Assembly: GCA_934747335.1 (NCBI GenBank)
Contig: CAKVGS010000007.1
Coordinates: forward strand, 1 to 64,000
DNA: 64,000 nucleotides
Reading direction: 5' to 3'
Source: an uncultured Candidatus Melainabacteria bacterium
GTDB taxonomy: Bacteria; Cyanobacteriota; Vampirovibrionia; Gastranaerophilales; Gastranaerophilaceae
The stretch's first letter is position 1. Every line of letters starts with the position of its first letter. Positions 51,614 to 60,702 of the stretch are shown piece after piece. The notes under the pieces are model-generated. The model was not told the DNA's origin. It did no database searches and worked only from the letters and a program-made list of their open reading frames with translations. The position numbers and the translations under genes are program-made.

Positions 51614-52414
51614 ATGTTCAAACCATTTAGCTTTAAAAAGAGATTTTGGCAGCTATTCATTACTTTTATTTGTTTTTATACGTTATCGATAGTTGTATAT
51701 TACGGAAAAGACTTCTTTGCCGTAGATTTAGCTGATAAACAATTTGCAAATATTGTATCTATTATACTATACCTAACAGCATTTCTTATTCCACAAGGAT
51801 ATTTTTGGGAACTAACTTCAAATATAATTTCAAGAAAAGTTGATATTGTAGCGAGCAATGTTTATTCAGGGAAAATAAAGCAGTGCGACATAATAGAACT
51901 ACCCGAATTTAAAATTAAAAATTTGTTTTGGAGAGGAATCGCATCAATAGTGGCATCTTTTATAACTTTTGCACCATTTATGCTGCTAATGCATTCTATT
52001 TCTTTCACAGAAGTTTTTGAATTGCCTATATTAAATATAGAAATATTGAAAAATATTTATTTTGCTTGTTTGTTGTTTCTTATTATAGTATTTTTAATTT
52101 GTCTTCCCGGATTACTTTGGAATTATAGTTACAGAAATTCTATTGTTGCAGGATTAAATATTTTTAAAGCAATCTATTTACTTGAAACATACCCTTTAAA
52201 ATACATCACAAATACGTTAACTTTTATTGTATTTTATATTGTAAATTGCTCTATTTTAATAAAATTAGATTATCTTATATTATCAAATAACTTATTACAA
52301 GAAACTTATATTGTGTTTTTAGGATTAAACATAGTTATACAACTACTTTACATTTATAGCTTGCATGTTTACGCTTACCTTTTAGGCACAATTGCTCCAC
52401 CAAGTGAGGGGTAA
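51614..52414 (+). CDS. multi-pass membrane protein, function unknown
   Basis: 266 residues, mostly hydrophobic, with about six membrane helices (for example QLFITFICFYTLSIVVYYG, IVSIILYLTAFLIPQGYFW, LLFLIIVFLICLPGLLW). The layout resembles DUF4013-type membrane proteins, but no diagnostic motif is visible. AAAGAAAAA precedes the ATG; weak ribosome binding site. Not obviously linked to the TonB operon, from which a MITE-like repeat separates it. Confidence 0.75.
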   Translation: MFKPFSFKKRFWQLFITFICFYTLSIVVYYGKDFFAVDLADKQFANIVSIILYLTAFLIPQGYFWELTSNIISRKVDIVASNVYSGKIKQCDIIELPEFKIKNLFWRGIASIVASFITFAPFMLLMHSISFTEVFELPILNIEILKNIYFACLLFLIIVFLICLPGLLWNYSYRNSIVAGLNIFKAIYLLETYPLKYITNTLTFIVFYIVNCSILIKLDYLILSNNLLQETYIVFLGLNIVIQLLYIYSLHVYAYLLGTIAPPSEG

Positions 52415-52422
52415 AATGTTTT

Positions 52423-52452
52423 TGTTGGGCAGGTATGCCCAACCGACATTTA
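52423..52452. repeat. family D palindrome (TTGGGC...GCCCAA)
   Basis: TGTTGGGCAGGTATGCCCAA between the convergent genes; relatives at 29093, 40474 and 49789. It may serve as the terminator of both genes. Confidence 0.65.
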
Positions 52453-53301
52453 CTTGATAAGCTTTAAACATAAATCATCAAAAATATTAATTGGGCGCAT
52501 GCCAAGCTTAGCTTGTTTTTTAGCTTCTTCTACAAATTCAATATGCTTAATCAATTCAGTTTCTTTCGGATTAGATTTTAAAAGCTGTAACATGTAATTC
52601 TGAATCCCATCTAAAATCGTTTGAATTGGAGTTTCTTTTGTCATATCCTGTAATTTTTGCGAAATATCAAATACATCTTTTCTTTCAAAACTCAAATAAT
52701 CGGTAAAAATTCCATCTATAATTGAATAATCGTAATCAACACCTTTTTTAGAAGGTACGAAGAAACATTGAGAACGAGAAATAATTGTTGATAGGACATC
52801 ATCAATATAACGTGTTAAAAATATGAAAGTTACACCCGGTTGCGGTTCTTCTATGATTTTCAATAAAGAATTCGCTGTTTCTGCCTGAAAATTCAACGGA
52901 TTTAATCCTGAAATATTACCTTCATCATCTCTATCACAAAAAATGTACACTCTATGAAACTCGGACGCGGACATCAAACTCTCTTTAATCATTTGTGATT
53001 GCTTAATAGAAATAACTGTTTTCGAGTCATCATCATCAGGTTTATTATCTAATCTTGAAATCGTTAAAACCGCAGGATGAGAATTTTCTCTTATCCATTT
53101 GCAATTAAGACATTCACAATCGTCAGTTTTATTCTCTTTACAATTCAAAAGTCTTGCTATTTCGTTTGCCAAAGTATATTGAGCATCAAAATCGCTTCCG
53201 TAAAACAAAATGCTCTGCGGTAAAGCTCGATTTGTCGCCGTCAGTGCTTGTGTAAAATAATTTGTTAAAAACGGATATTTATCTGATAATTGCACACTCA
53301 A
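52450..53301 (-). CDS. holB: DNA polymerase III delta' subunit
   Basis: 283 residues. Clamp-loader AAA+ subunit: QSILFYGSDFDAQYTLANEI (degenerate P-loop), a zinc-binding module CKENKTDDCECLNC, and FQAETANSLLKIIEEPQPGV, the highly conserved delta'/gamma segment, followed by TRYIDDVLSTIISRSQ (SRC-like motif). Loads the beta clamp together with HolA and DnaX. Overlaps holA by 23 bases, an uncommon adjacency that supports both calls. Confidence 0.9.
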   Translation of the reverse strand: MSVQLSDKYPFLTNYFTQALTATNRALPQSILFYGSDFDAQYTLANEIARLLNCKENKTDDCECLNCKWIRENSHPAVLTISRLDNKPDDDDSKTVISIKQSQMIKESLMSASEFHRVYIFCDRDDEGNISGLNPLNFQAETANSLLKIIEEPQPGVTFIFLTRYIDDVLSTIISRSQCFFVPSKKGVDYDYSIIDGIFTDYLSFERKDVFDISQKLQDMTKETPIQTILDGIQNYMLQLLKSNPKETELIKHIEFVEEAKKQAKLGMRPINIFDDLCLKLIK

Positions 53302-54244
53302 CCTCCGAAACTATATCTAAAGCTTCTGCGGACTTAATTTTATATTCAACATTAAACAAATTTTCTTTTAATTCAACTAAATCAGCAAGCTTTGTATTTT
53401 TAAGCTTTTGTAAAGTTTGCTTAACCACAAATTCGTGTTGACCTGTCATTTTTGAAAGTTCAGCCGGCGAACAACTTGAAGATTTATATTTTAGAATAAT
53501 CCACTTCCTAATCATTGTTTGGATTGCAGATAAAAGCTCAAGCGGATGTTTTTTGTCCAAAAGTTTTTTGAATTCCAGTAAAGCTTTGTCTTTTTCGTTA
53601 CGCATAATAAGCTCAGTAAAATTAAACAAATCTTGATTTGAGATACAAATATCTTCTACCATCTTTTTAGTAACAGTTTTTTCAGGATATGCAATAAGTT
53701 TAAGCTTGTCTAATTCTGTGTTAAACTCTCTTAAATTGTTTCCGATTTGTTCAATTAGCATCATTACAGCATCATCTTTTAAACTAATATCTTTTGATTT
53801 AGCATGAGTTTTTATCCAGCCCGCTATTTCTGCTGTTTTATATGTTTTAAACGTTGGAAATTCTTTTGAATTAAATTTTGATAAAATTTTGTATAATTTA
53901 CGTCTTGAATCGAGTTTTTTATTTTCATCACGCGGAAGTCTTACGACAAAAACAATATTCAAAGTTTCAGGATTATTTTTTAATGCGTCTTCTATATCTG
54001 CTAATTCTGAGTCATCAAAAAAATTTTTATTGGAGAGAAAATAATCTTCACTGTTAATCACAATTAACATATCGCCAAACATCATTGGTGGTGTGCGTAA
54101 AGCCGTAATAAGAGTTGAGTATATCGGATTATCCAAAATCTGAAAATTCATGGATTTAAAATCAGGATTGAGCTTGGATATCATTTTTTCAAGCTCTAAT
54201 TCTATATTGTAATCTTCATCCCCGTAGAAAAAATATACTGACAT
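53279..54244 (-). CDS. holA: DNA polymerase III delta subunit
   Basis: 321 residues: MSVYFFYGDEDYNIELELEK at the start, RTPPMMFGDMLIVINSEDYF (the FGDxxLV segment typical of HolA), IAGWIKTHAKSKDISLKDDA and the NNLREFNTELDKL helix, with a C-terminal collar domain. Opens the beta clamp. A TATAAT box ends 6 bases before the ATG and overlaps the stop codon of the upstream small gene, suggesting an internal leaderless promoter. Confidence 0.93.
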   Translation of the reverse strand: MSVYFFYGDEDYNIELELEKMISKLNPDFKSMNFQILDNPIYSTLITALRTPPMMFGDMLIVINSEDYFLSNKNFFDDSELADIEDALKNNPETLNIVFVVRLPRDENKKLDSRRKLYKILSKFNSKEFPTFKTYKTAEIAGWIKTHAKSKDISLKDDAVMMLIEQIGNNLREFNTELDKLKLIAYPEKTVTKKMVEDICISNQDLFNFTELIMRNEKDKALLEFKKLLDKKHPLELLSAIQTMIRKWIILKYKSSSCSPAELSKMTGQHEFVVKQTLQKLKNTKLADLVELKENLFNVEYKIKSAEALDIVSEVECAIIR

Positions 54245-54250
54245 AAATTA

Positions 54251-54256
54251 ATTATA
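54251..54256 (-). promoter_or_regulatory. -10 box overlapping a stop codon, predicted leaderless promoter of holA
   Basis: Minus-strand TATAAT, preceded by TTG, 6 bases before ATG 54244; it contains the TAA stop of the 54252-54386 small gene. Confidence 0.45.
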
Positions 54257-54386
54257 CAATAAATAGTTTTAGGGATTCAATTTTTACTGCATTTGAAAAT
54301 TTTATAGGACGGGTTGCTCTTTTTTCTTCAAAATTTTTAAATTCATCTTCTTTAATATTTTTATCTTTTACAAAATATTTTAGCAT
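54252..54386 (-). CDS. small basic protein, 44 residues, unknown
   Basis: Starts at ATG 54386 behind a perfect AAGGAG at 7 bases. MLKYFVKDKNIKEDEFKNFE, then Lys/Arg-rich to LKLFIV. No motif known. It sits between the 54398 gene (11 bases upstream) and holA (7 bases downstream), so co-transcription is likely. A real small gene is plausible mainly because of its strong ribosome binding site. Confidence 0.5.
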   Translation of the reverse strand: MLKYFVKDKNIKEDEFKNFEEKRATRPIKFSNAVKIESLKLFIV

Positions 54387-54397
54387 TTCATTTCTCC

Positions 54398-54640
54398 TTA
54401 AGCAGCTTCTGTTTGAACATACTTGGCTGACTTGGCCACTACACCGTAGCAAACCATTGTAAGTCGATTATTCAATGCCAACATTGTCCTGAAGTTGTTT
54501 GCAGAAACATCCATTGCGCTCATAACATCATCTGCGGAAATTCTTGATGTTAAGGCATCATCATTGTGATTATCCACCTTTTCTTGTGCATATTTTTCTA
54601 CTAATAATTTGTCAATAAAATCTCTTGCGCCAATTGCCAT
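54398..54640 (-). CDS. small protein, 80 residues, unknown
   Basis: MAIGARDFIDKLLVEKYAQE, predicted all helical, with one cysteine (MVCYGVVAKSA). AGGAGAG stands 8 bases before the ATG. First of a run of four leftward genes ending with holA-holB. No family recognised; no signal peptide. The SRISADDVMSAMDVS stretch could form a short helical DNA- or protein-binding unit, but this is a guess. Confidence 0.65.
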   Translation of the reverse strand: MAIGARDFIDKLLVEKYAQEKVDNHNDDALTSRISADDVMSAMDVSANNFRTMLALNNRLTMVCYGVVAKSAKYVQTEAA

Positions 54641-54754
54641 AATGTTTCTCTCCTATATTCTTTCTTGTGTATCTATTATGTATATATAAAGTATTTATCT
54701 TTTCAAAAATTGCTTTTTTTGATGGACTTTGTTAAGTTTTGTGAAGTTAGTTAA

Positions 54755-55075
54755 AAAATGGGAATAAGGGAATAGGGTAATGAGGGAATAAGAGGTTTTA
54801 AAAATTTTTAACGTGATTTGCGTTAGCAACCGCCCTAAATAGGGAGGTCGCAGCTGTTAGCGAGGCTGTGCCGAGCGTTACAGATGCGGGTGGGTTTCGG
54901 TTTTATCCATTTCCCAAACTACTACCCATGATAAATTTATCTAAAAACTTCTAAACTTATCATCAGAACAAGAGATGTAATTTAATTTTTATTGCACAGA
55001 CAAAAAAATAATAGTTAATAATAAGCTGGATTGCTTCAGGCTAATCGCCTTCGCAATGACGGCACGCTTAAAAGT
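54755..55075. repeat. repeat-filled gap before the 55198 gene
   Basis: No gene seen. GGGAATAAGGGAATAGGGTA family (54759-54800); family A copy, inverted (54815-54905, GGGAGGTCGCAGCTGTTAGC, ATGCGGGTGGGTTTCGG); then A+T-rich DNA; then a GGATTGCTTC...CGCAATGAC unit (55027-55060). Confidence 0.7.
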
Positions 55076-55102
55076 CTAACGCCCGGTCACTACAAGGAAC
55101 TG

Positions 55103-55131
55103 CGAAATTGTAACAATATGTTACAATTTCG
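55103..55131. promoter_or_regulatory. perfect 13-bp inverted repeat upstream of the third sigma-28-type promoter
   Basis: CGAAATTGTAACA, 3-base centre, TGTTACAATTTCG; ends 10 bases before the -35. A strong candidate operator or activator site; it would also form a hairpin if transcribed. Confidence 0.65.
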
Positions 55132-55141
55132 TAAAAAACTC

Positions 55142-55168
55142 TAAAGTTTTTGTAAAACTTGTCGATAT
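55142..55168 (+). promoter_or_regulatory. sigma-28 (FliA-type) promoter
   Basis: TAAAGTTT (55142-55149, perfect -35), 11-base spacer, GTCGATAT (55161-55168; two mismatches to GCCGATAA). Leader of about 23 bases to ATG 55198. Confidence 0.72.
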
Positions 55169-55197
55169 ATAAAATGTAGGACATACAAGGATAAGCT

Positions 55198-56631
55198 ATG
55201 AGAAACTTAAAAGGTATTACAATTAACGGTGAGTGGTTAGGTGATAACATCATAATCAACGCTAACTTTAGAGCAATCTGCAACCTTGCCCCATTTGTTA
55301 TACAAGAGTTTGCCAAACTTGTGAATTCTATTGACAAGTTAGATAATGCCGTTGCTATAAATAATTTTTATTTTCCTGACAATAACACAGTTGATATTGA
55401 ATTTTCTAATAGCAATTTTTCAGGTTTAGCAAATCTTTGTTTTCACCTGCAACACGGATTGCCAGAACTCGTAAACAGAAGTTTGACTATTTATACAGAT
55501 GAGCAAAAAAACACTGAAGAAACTGAAAATAAAACAGCAGAAGAAATTTTAGATGAGATTTCTGAAAACCAAAAAGTCGAAACGATTAATGAATGCACTG
55601 AAGCCTGGCAAGAAGCAAATGAGATTTGTGAAACAGCTTCTGAAGAAACAATCAGAAATTCAGATGAAATATTACCTGAATTGGAAACAACAGAAGAGCC
55701 TTTAGATACAATTGAAAAAGAAGTAACTTCTTCTGAAGAAAATAAAACAATTCTTGAGTCTAAAATTGATACGCAAGACGCAATTTCTATGATGGTTGAA
55801 GATTTAGCCACAAAAGCACCGGCACTTTCGCCTATTCAGATTCAAGTTATTCAAGCTACACAAGAACCTTTAGAAACACCACAAACGGAGAATGTTGCAC
55901 AAGAAGCAGACAATGAATTTGTAGAGCAGGAAGAATTTTCAGCAGCAGCAGAAGAAGAAACTTCTGACAATATAGTTGATATCGATGAGATTAAAAACGA
56001 AGATGTAGAACTTCAAAAATCAGACAACATTGATAATTCTATAAATGAAAAAACTGAAAATAATTCAATCGAATACGCAAAAGATGAAACTCCAAGTGAG
56101 ATAGAACTCAATTTTGAACCTGAAAATAGCAGTGAAAATGTGATAATTGAAGATGAAAACAAGATTATCGAACAGAATGAAAATACAGATATTTCTTACA
56201 ATGTAGATGAAACAGAAGTTGAAGAAGATAAAAATATTATTGAAAACAAAAAAGAAACTAAAGAACCCGAAATAAGTGAAGAACAAAAAGAAGAAATTCA
56301 AGATTGTTTATCTGATTTTTATGAATCAACTCCAAGCCCGACTATTGAACAAATAGAATTGAAAGGTGCGGATAATCTTGCAATGCAGGCTATGTTAAAC
56401 GAAATGTTTGTTTTGCGTGATGAATTAAATAAACTGAAAAACGAAAAAGTAACTTATGAAGATATATTCGGCAAAAAAGAAAAAATGAAAAACAATATTG
56501 AAGACGAAGACGCTGATTTCAGAATTATGGGTAGCGAAGAACGCATTAATGCAAGCATTTTAGATGAAGAATTATTCGTAGCCGGTGACAAGCTCTACAA
56601 ATGGGGTGACACACTTTATCTTGATGAATAA
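55198..56631 (+). CDS. large acidic protein with disordered middle, function unknown
   Basis: 477 residues, no signal peptide. An ordered N-terminal domain of about 100 residues (LKGITINGEWLGDNIIINAN, LVNRSLTIYTDE); a very Glu/Asn/Thr-rich, low-complexity centre (about 105-375); and an ordered C-terminus (LAMQAMLNEMFVLRDELNKL coiled coil, then INASILDEELFVAGDKLYKW). This bow-tie design suits a scaffold or adaptor. AAGGAT precedes the ATG. Sigma-28-type promoter shared with the giant gene and the 41049 gene. It overlaps the convergent TPR gene by 16 bases. Confidence 0.8.
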   Translation: MRNLKGITINGEWLGDNIIINANFRAICNLAPFVIQEFAKLVNSIDKLDNAVAINNFYFPDNNTVDIEFSNSNFSGLANLCFHLQHGLPELVNRSLTIYTDEQKNTEETENKTAEEILDEISENQKVETINECTEAWQEANEICETASEETIRNSDEILPELETTEEPLDTIEKEVTSSEENKTILESKIDTQDAISMMVEDLATKAPALSPIQIQVIQATQEPLETPQTENVAQEADNEFVEQEEFSAAAEEETSDNIVDIDEIKNEDVELQKSDNIDNSINEKTENNSIEYAKDETPSEIELNFEPENSSENVIIEDENKIIEQNENTDISYNVDETEVEEDKNIIENKKETKEPEISEEQKEEIQDCLSDFYESTPSPTIEQIELKGADNLAMQAMLNEMFVLRDELNKLKNEKVTYEDIFGKKEKMKNNIEDEDADFRIMGSEERINASILDEELFVAGDKLYKWGDTLYLDE

Positions 56632-57941
56632 AGTGCACTAATAGGTACTGTGCTGACAAGTGTTTTATATTTTTCATCCTTATACAAATAAATATCTATA
56701 ACATATTCATTTAATTCTTTTTTAGTAAAAATCTTTTTGCCAAGTTTTATTTGTTCTGTATTTGTTTCAGCACCTGCTCTTAAAGGTCGTTCTTTATTTG
56801 CAAAATTTTTAACAGCAATATCACGAACTTTGTCTTTTTTTCTTAAAACGAAATCAGCGGATAAACTTTTAATATTAGAAGAAGAATTATTTCTTATTTT
56901 ATATTTAGCTTTCAGTTGATATCTGAACAAAATTTTTCTTACTTTGAATGAATCCAAAATAACGTCAACATCATTTTTATAGACAACTTTTCTATCAACA
57001 AACAAATCAACAGAATGAATTTTGTATCTTAGATATTTTGCTGTTGTTTTATCTCCTTGAAGCTCTGCAATTGTAGAAGCTTTCATTAAAGCCTTTGTAT
57101 AAACGCCATAATCAATATTCTGCGGTTGTTCTACAAGCAACTTTTCAAAATAATCAACAGATTTAATAGGATCTAAATCTGAGTAAACTATTGCTAATTT
57201 GTATCTTATTTCAAAATTTTTAGGTGCATATTTTTCTGCTTTCTTCAAAAATCTTACGGCATCAGAATTTTGTCCGCTTTTCACCATAACGTTAGCGGTT
57301 TCTACATAAGCGTTTACAATTCTTGTTTTAATAGATTCATCAACAACTTTATCTTTTTTGGCAAATTTATCATAATAATACTTTGCTTGTTCATAACTCT
57401 TTGCAGAACTTAAAAATTTGCCTTGAGAATAGTATTTATCGCCCATTTCAATATAAGCTCTTGACTTAAATTTTACCAAACTCTTGTTTTGAATATCTCT
57501 AACGGAGTTAATAATGTCTTTTGCTTCGTCTAATTTATTTTGGGCTATTAAAGCGGACGCAAGTTTATAATAAGCGTGATAATTACCGCTTGGTGCTTTT
57601 TCTACTGCAAATTCATAAGCAATTTGTGCATTATAAAAATCATGCGCAGTTTCATACAATTTTCCTACATGCATGCAAACAGCATATTTTTTACTTCTCA
57701 AATCTCTAGTTAAATCCGATTGCGTAACGACTTGTCTTGCAATAGTTTCATCTATCGTTTGCTGTTCTTCAGCATCTACATAGAGATTCTTTATCATTTC
57801 GCTTCTGGCATGGAATGAAAGCAAAATTGTCACGAAAAGAGCGAACGCAAATGATACTGCAATCGTTCTTAAGTATTCAACAATGATTTGTTGTTTTGAT
57901 TTTTTGAATTTATTTTTTTTCTTTCCACTTCTTCTAATCAT
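56616..57941 (-). CDS. membrane-anchored TPR protein
   Basis: 441 residues. A basic N-terminus (MIRRSGKKKNKFKKSKQQ), one membrane helix (about 28-46), then tetratricopeptide repeats over about 95-300 (KLYETAHDFYNAQIAYEFAV, YYSQGKFLSSAKSYEQAKYY, KPEKYAP-type units), and a C-terminal beta-rich domain (KYKIRNNSSSNIKSLSADFV) that looks like an extracytoplasmic FxLYD-type domain. Likely a scaffold for an envelope complex. Overlaps MgtC by 8 bases. Confidence 0.82.
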   Translation of the reverse strand: MIRRSGKKKNKFKKSKQQIIVEYLRTIAVSFAFALFVTILLSFHARSEMIKNLYVDAEEQQTIDETIARQVVTQSDLTRDLRSKKYAVCMHVGKLYETAHDFYNAQIAYEFAVEKAPSGNYHAYYKLASALIAQNKLDEAKDIINSVRDIQNKSLVKFKSRAYIEMGDKYYSQGKFLSSAKSYEQAKYYYDKFAKKDKVVDESIKTRIVNAYVETANVMVKSGQNSDAVRFLKKAEKYAPKNFEIRYKLAIVYSDLDPIKSVDYFEKLLVEQPQNIDYGVYTKALMKASTIAELQGDKTTAKYLRYKIHSVDLFVDRKVVYKNDVDVILDSFKVRKILFRYQLKAKYKIRNNSSSNIKSLSADFVLRKKDKVRDIAVKNFANKERPLRAGAETNTEQIKLGKKIFTKKELNEYVIDIYLYKDEKYKTLVSTVPISALYSSR

Positions 57942-58653
57942 TCAATTCCTGCAATGTTATAGAATCCAAATCCGCTAAAATATTTAATTTATCGTAAAGC
58001 TCTTTTGTTACTTTTTTATGGCTTACTTCAAAAGTAGAAGAAATTTTTGATTTTGTAGGATTTTCTGCCAATTTTTTTGATGTAAAATCAAACATGCCAT
58101 CAACTTTTGAAGATAGATAATCATGAATCTTTTTAACATCTTCTCCCGCGCAATAAATAATCAATCTGCAACGTTTTGATTGCTTTGAGCTTGATGGTAA
58201 AAATTGTTTTTCAAATATTCTGATAAGAGTTAAAACAGCAACACTTAAAACTGTCGCAAATATTGCAATACCGTACATGCCGGCACCGCAAGCCATGCCA
58301 ATTCCTGCTGCAATCCACAAAGTAGCAGCAGTTGTTAACCCAAAAACCATCGGTCCGTTACGAAGCACAGTTCCTGCACCGATAAAACCAATCCCGGTTA
58401 CAATTTGCGCTGCAACACGCGAAGTATCTCTAATCCCTGTTGCTTGAGTCAAAATTACGTTATCACCGCTCGCAAAAGTCGGAAAACCATAAATTGATAT
58501 AATTGTAAAAATACAAGCACCTAAAGCAACCAAAATGTGTGTTCTTAAACCTGCATATTTATTTGTAAGTTCACGTTCTAAGCCTAAACTGAAACCTAAA
58601 ACAAGTGCTATTAATAATCTTATAATAAATTCTAAATTAAATAACGATTCCAT
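57934..58653 (-). CDS. MgtC/SapB family membrane protein
   Basis: 239 residues: IIRLLIALVLGFSLGLEREL, the family signature GLRTHILVALGA, QIVTGIGFIGAGTVLRNG and four to five membrane helices, then a C-terminal cytoplasmic ACT-like domain. MgtC-type proteins bind or modulate the F-type ATP synthase and aid survival in low Mg2+ in other bacteria; the role here is inferred only from the family. GGGAGAGGG precedes the ATG. Confidence 0.92.
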   Translation of the reverse strand: MESLFNLEFIIRLLIALVLGFSLGLERELTNKYAGLRTHILVALGACIFTIISIYGFPTFASGDNVILTQATGIRDTSRVAAQIVTGIGFIGAGTVLRNGPMVFGLTTAATLWIAAGIGMACGAGMYGIAIFATVLSVAVLTLIRIFEKQFLPSSSKQSKRCRLIIYCAGEDVKKIHDYLSSKVDGMFDFTSKKLAENPTKSKISSTFEVSHKKVTKELYDKLNILADLDSITLQELND

Positions 58654-58683
58654 CTACCCTCTCCCTATAAAATATATGATACA

Positions 58684-59550
58684 CTAGACGACTGAAAAAT
58701 ACAATTTGTTAAGCAATATACTTTCTTGCGGAGTATTATTTGTAGGTTTTTCTTTGCGTAAACGTTCTGCCCACTCTATAATACGTTTTTCTTGGCGTGT
58801 TAATTGAAACTTGGATAAATCAAACAAACCTAAATACACCATCCAAACATGCTTACAAGGATTTTCATTGATTAAATTTTCGATTGAAATCCTTATATCA
58901 GGAATTTGCTGATTTTCACCCAAAAGTTTATAAATACCTTGTTCTAAAAATAAATCAAACGTCTTTTGTTTATTCAGGCTAAAAGTTTCAACAAGCTCTT
59001 TTTTTAATCTATGATAACTTACATCATAATTTATATTGCTCAAATATTCTTCTTGCAAATTTTGAGTTAAATTATCCAATTTAAAACCAAATCTGACACT
59101 AAATTTTAGTCCTCTTATGATTCTAGAAGGGTCATCAATAAAGCTGTTTTCATGTAAAATTCTAAGCAATTTTTTTTCTATATCGCCTTGCCCGTCAAAG
59201 AAATCAATAATTTTATCAGTATCATTTGTACAACGAGAGAGCGTGTTCACGGTAAAATCACGTCTTTTCAAATCATCCTCTAATGAGCAGCCAATATTAA
59301 AAACCTCGGGCAAGTGTCCTTTTCTCGGATATCGTTCTTCACGCGTAGACGCAATATCTACTTCACCCACACTTTCAACAAGAGCTTTTACGGTTCCAAA
59401 AGAGGGATTTTCTTTAATCACTTGAAAATTATTTTTCGCAAATTCAATAGCGTTACCTTGATAGCAATAATCTATATCAAAGTTCTTGATGCCTAAAATT
59501 TCATCCCTTATATATCCGCCAACACAGTATAAATTCTTATCTTTAAGCAT
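58684..59550 (-). CDS. tRNA nucleotidyltransferase / poly(A) polymerase family (probable CCA-adding enzyme)
   Basis: 288 residues: CVGGYIRDEILG (nucleotide-binding GG), NFDIDYCY (catalytic DxD), KRRDFTVNTLSR (RRD motif) and DDPSRIIRGLKFSVRFGF (RNA/NTP recognition). Adds CCA, or CC or A alone, to tRNA 3' ends. It is short for class II CCA-adding enzymes (about 400) because the C-terminal body/tail is reduced; a split CC- and A-adding pair is therefore possible. Two of three tRNAs here lack an encoded CCA. One base separates it from the DUF475 gene. Confidence 0.9.
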   Translation of the reverse strand: MLKDKNLYCVGGYIRDEILGIKNFDIDYCYQGNAIEFAKNNFQVIKENPSFGTVKALVESVGEVDIASTREERYPRKGHLPEVFNIGCSLEDDLKRRDFTVNTLSRCTNDTDKIIDFFDGQGDIEKKLLRILHENSFIDDPSRIIRGLKFSVRFGFKLDNLTQNLQEEYLSNINYDVSYHRLKKELVETFSLNKQKTFDLFLEQGIYKLLGENQQIPDIRISIENLINENPCKHVWMVYLGLFDLSKFQLTRQEKRIIEWAERLRKEKPTNNTPQESILLNKLYFSVV

Positions 59551-59551
59551 T

Positions 59552-60589
59552 CTATTTTTCAGCCTTCTTGTTATGAATAATTGATGAAATAAATGCTGAT
59601 AAAATAAATATCAGACCCAAAAGTCCGGTTACAACTTCAGGAACTTCGTGGAAAGTTGATACAAACATTAATATAGCAAGCGTTCCAATTGCCCAATGCG
59701 CACCGTGTTCAAGATATAAATATTGGTCCAGAGTTTTCTTTTCGACAAGCATTATAGTTAACGAACGTACAAACATAGCACCGATGAACAAGCCTATTGT
59801 AATAATTAAAATGTCCTGACTTAATGCAAATGCTCCTAAAACACCATCAAGAGAGAACGATGCGTCTATAAGTTCCAAATATAAAAAACCTATAAGTCCT
59901 GAACATTTAATTGTATCAGCACACAATTTAGCACGTTCTTCCTGCCTTTTTTCCAACCATTCTGCAACCCCGTCAATTACAAGATACGTAATTATACCTG
60001 AAATGCCTGAGGTTAAAACACTTTGTCTGATATCAGCAGGGATTTTAAACATTAATAAACCAAGTGCTATTAATGTCACCGTAGTACAAATTCCTCTGAT
60101 TTTTGAAAGTTTTTGGAGTTTATCTTCAAATGGCTTAATCCAATGTACTTCTTTGTTTTTTTCTGTAAAATAGTCCATAAACAGCATAAGTAAAAACGCA
60201 CCACCAAATGTAACAATTGGCGCATGAGTTAATTCTAAATAATGTGCATATTTATGAACATCATTCAACGCCATATTTAAAACTGATAATATATTTAGTT
60301 TTGCAAATATTGCAACAACCAAAAGCGGGAATAAAAAACGCATTCCAAAAACAGCAATCAAGATACCCCAAGTGATAAATCTATGACGCCATTTTTCTGA
60401 CATTTTTTCAAGCTTCATAGCGTTTACAACTGCATTATCGAAAGACAAACTGATTTCAAGAATAGCAAGAACCAATGCTATAAACACACACATTAAACCT
60501 GTTCCGTTATGAACATGCTCTCCCCATAAGTAAGCACAAATCAAACCAAATACTGTTACTATATAAGAACCTAAAAAATAGTGAAGCAT
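59552..60589 (-). CDS. DUF475 family membrane protein (TerC-related)
   Basis: 345 residues with about nine membrane helices. LAILEISLSFDNAVVNAMKL is the signature of DUF475/TerC-like proteins, and a second acidic motif, LYLELIDASFSLDGVLGAFA, pairs with it across the membrane; conserved acids suggest metal-ion transport, as for TerC and related Mn exporters. AAGGTGG precedes the ATG. Probably co-transcribed with the CCA-adding enzyme gene. Confidence 0.9.
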   Translation of the reverse strand: MLHYFLGSYIVTVFGLICAYLWGEHVHNGTGLMCVFIALVLAILEISLSFDNAVVNAMKLEKMSEKWRHRFITWGILIAVFGMRFLFPLLVVAIFAKLNILSVLNMALNDVHKYAHYLELTHAPIVTFGGAFLLMLFMDYFTEKNKEVHWIKPFEDKLQKLSKIRGICTTVTLIALGLLMFKIPADIRQSVLTSGISGIITYLVIDGVAEWLEKRQEERAKLCADTIKCSGLIGFLYLELIDASFSLDGVLGAFALSQDILIITIGLFIGAMFVRSLTIMLVEKKTLDQYLYLEHGAHWAIGTLAILMFVSTFHEVPEVVTGLLGLIFILSAFISSIIHNKKAEK

Positions 60590-60665
60590 AGAACCACCTT
60601 TTCAACGTTATATAAAAACATTATATAAAAAAAACAAAATAAAATATTATTTTCATTCTTTTTTA

Positions 60666-60674
60666 TGCTAAAAT
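60666..60674 (+). promoter_or_regulatory. extended -10 promoter of the nucleoside transporter gene
   Basis: TGCTAAAAT (box 60669-60674), followed by a 28-base leader with AAGGAG before ATG 60703. Confidence 0.5.
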
Positions 60675-60702
60675 TAAATTTATAGAAAATCAAGGAGTAT
60701 AA

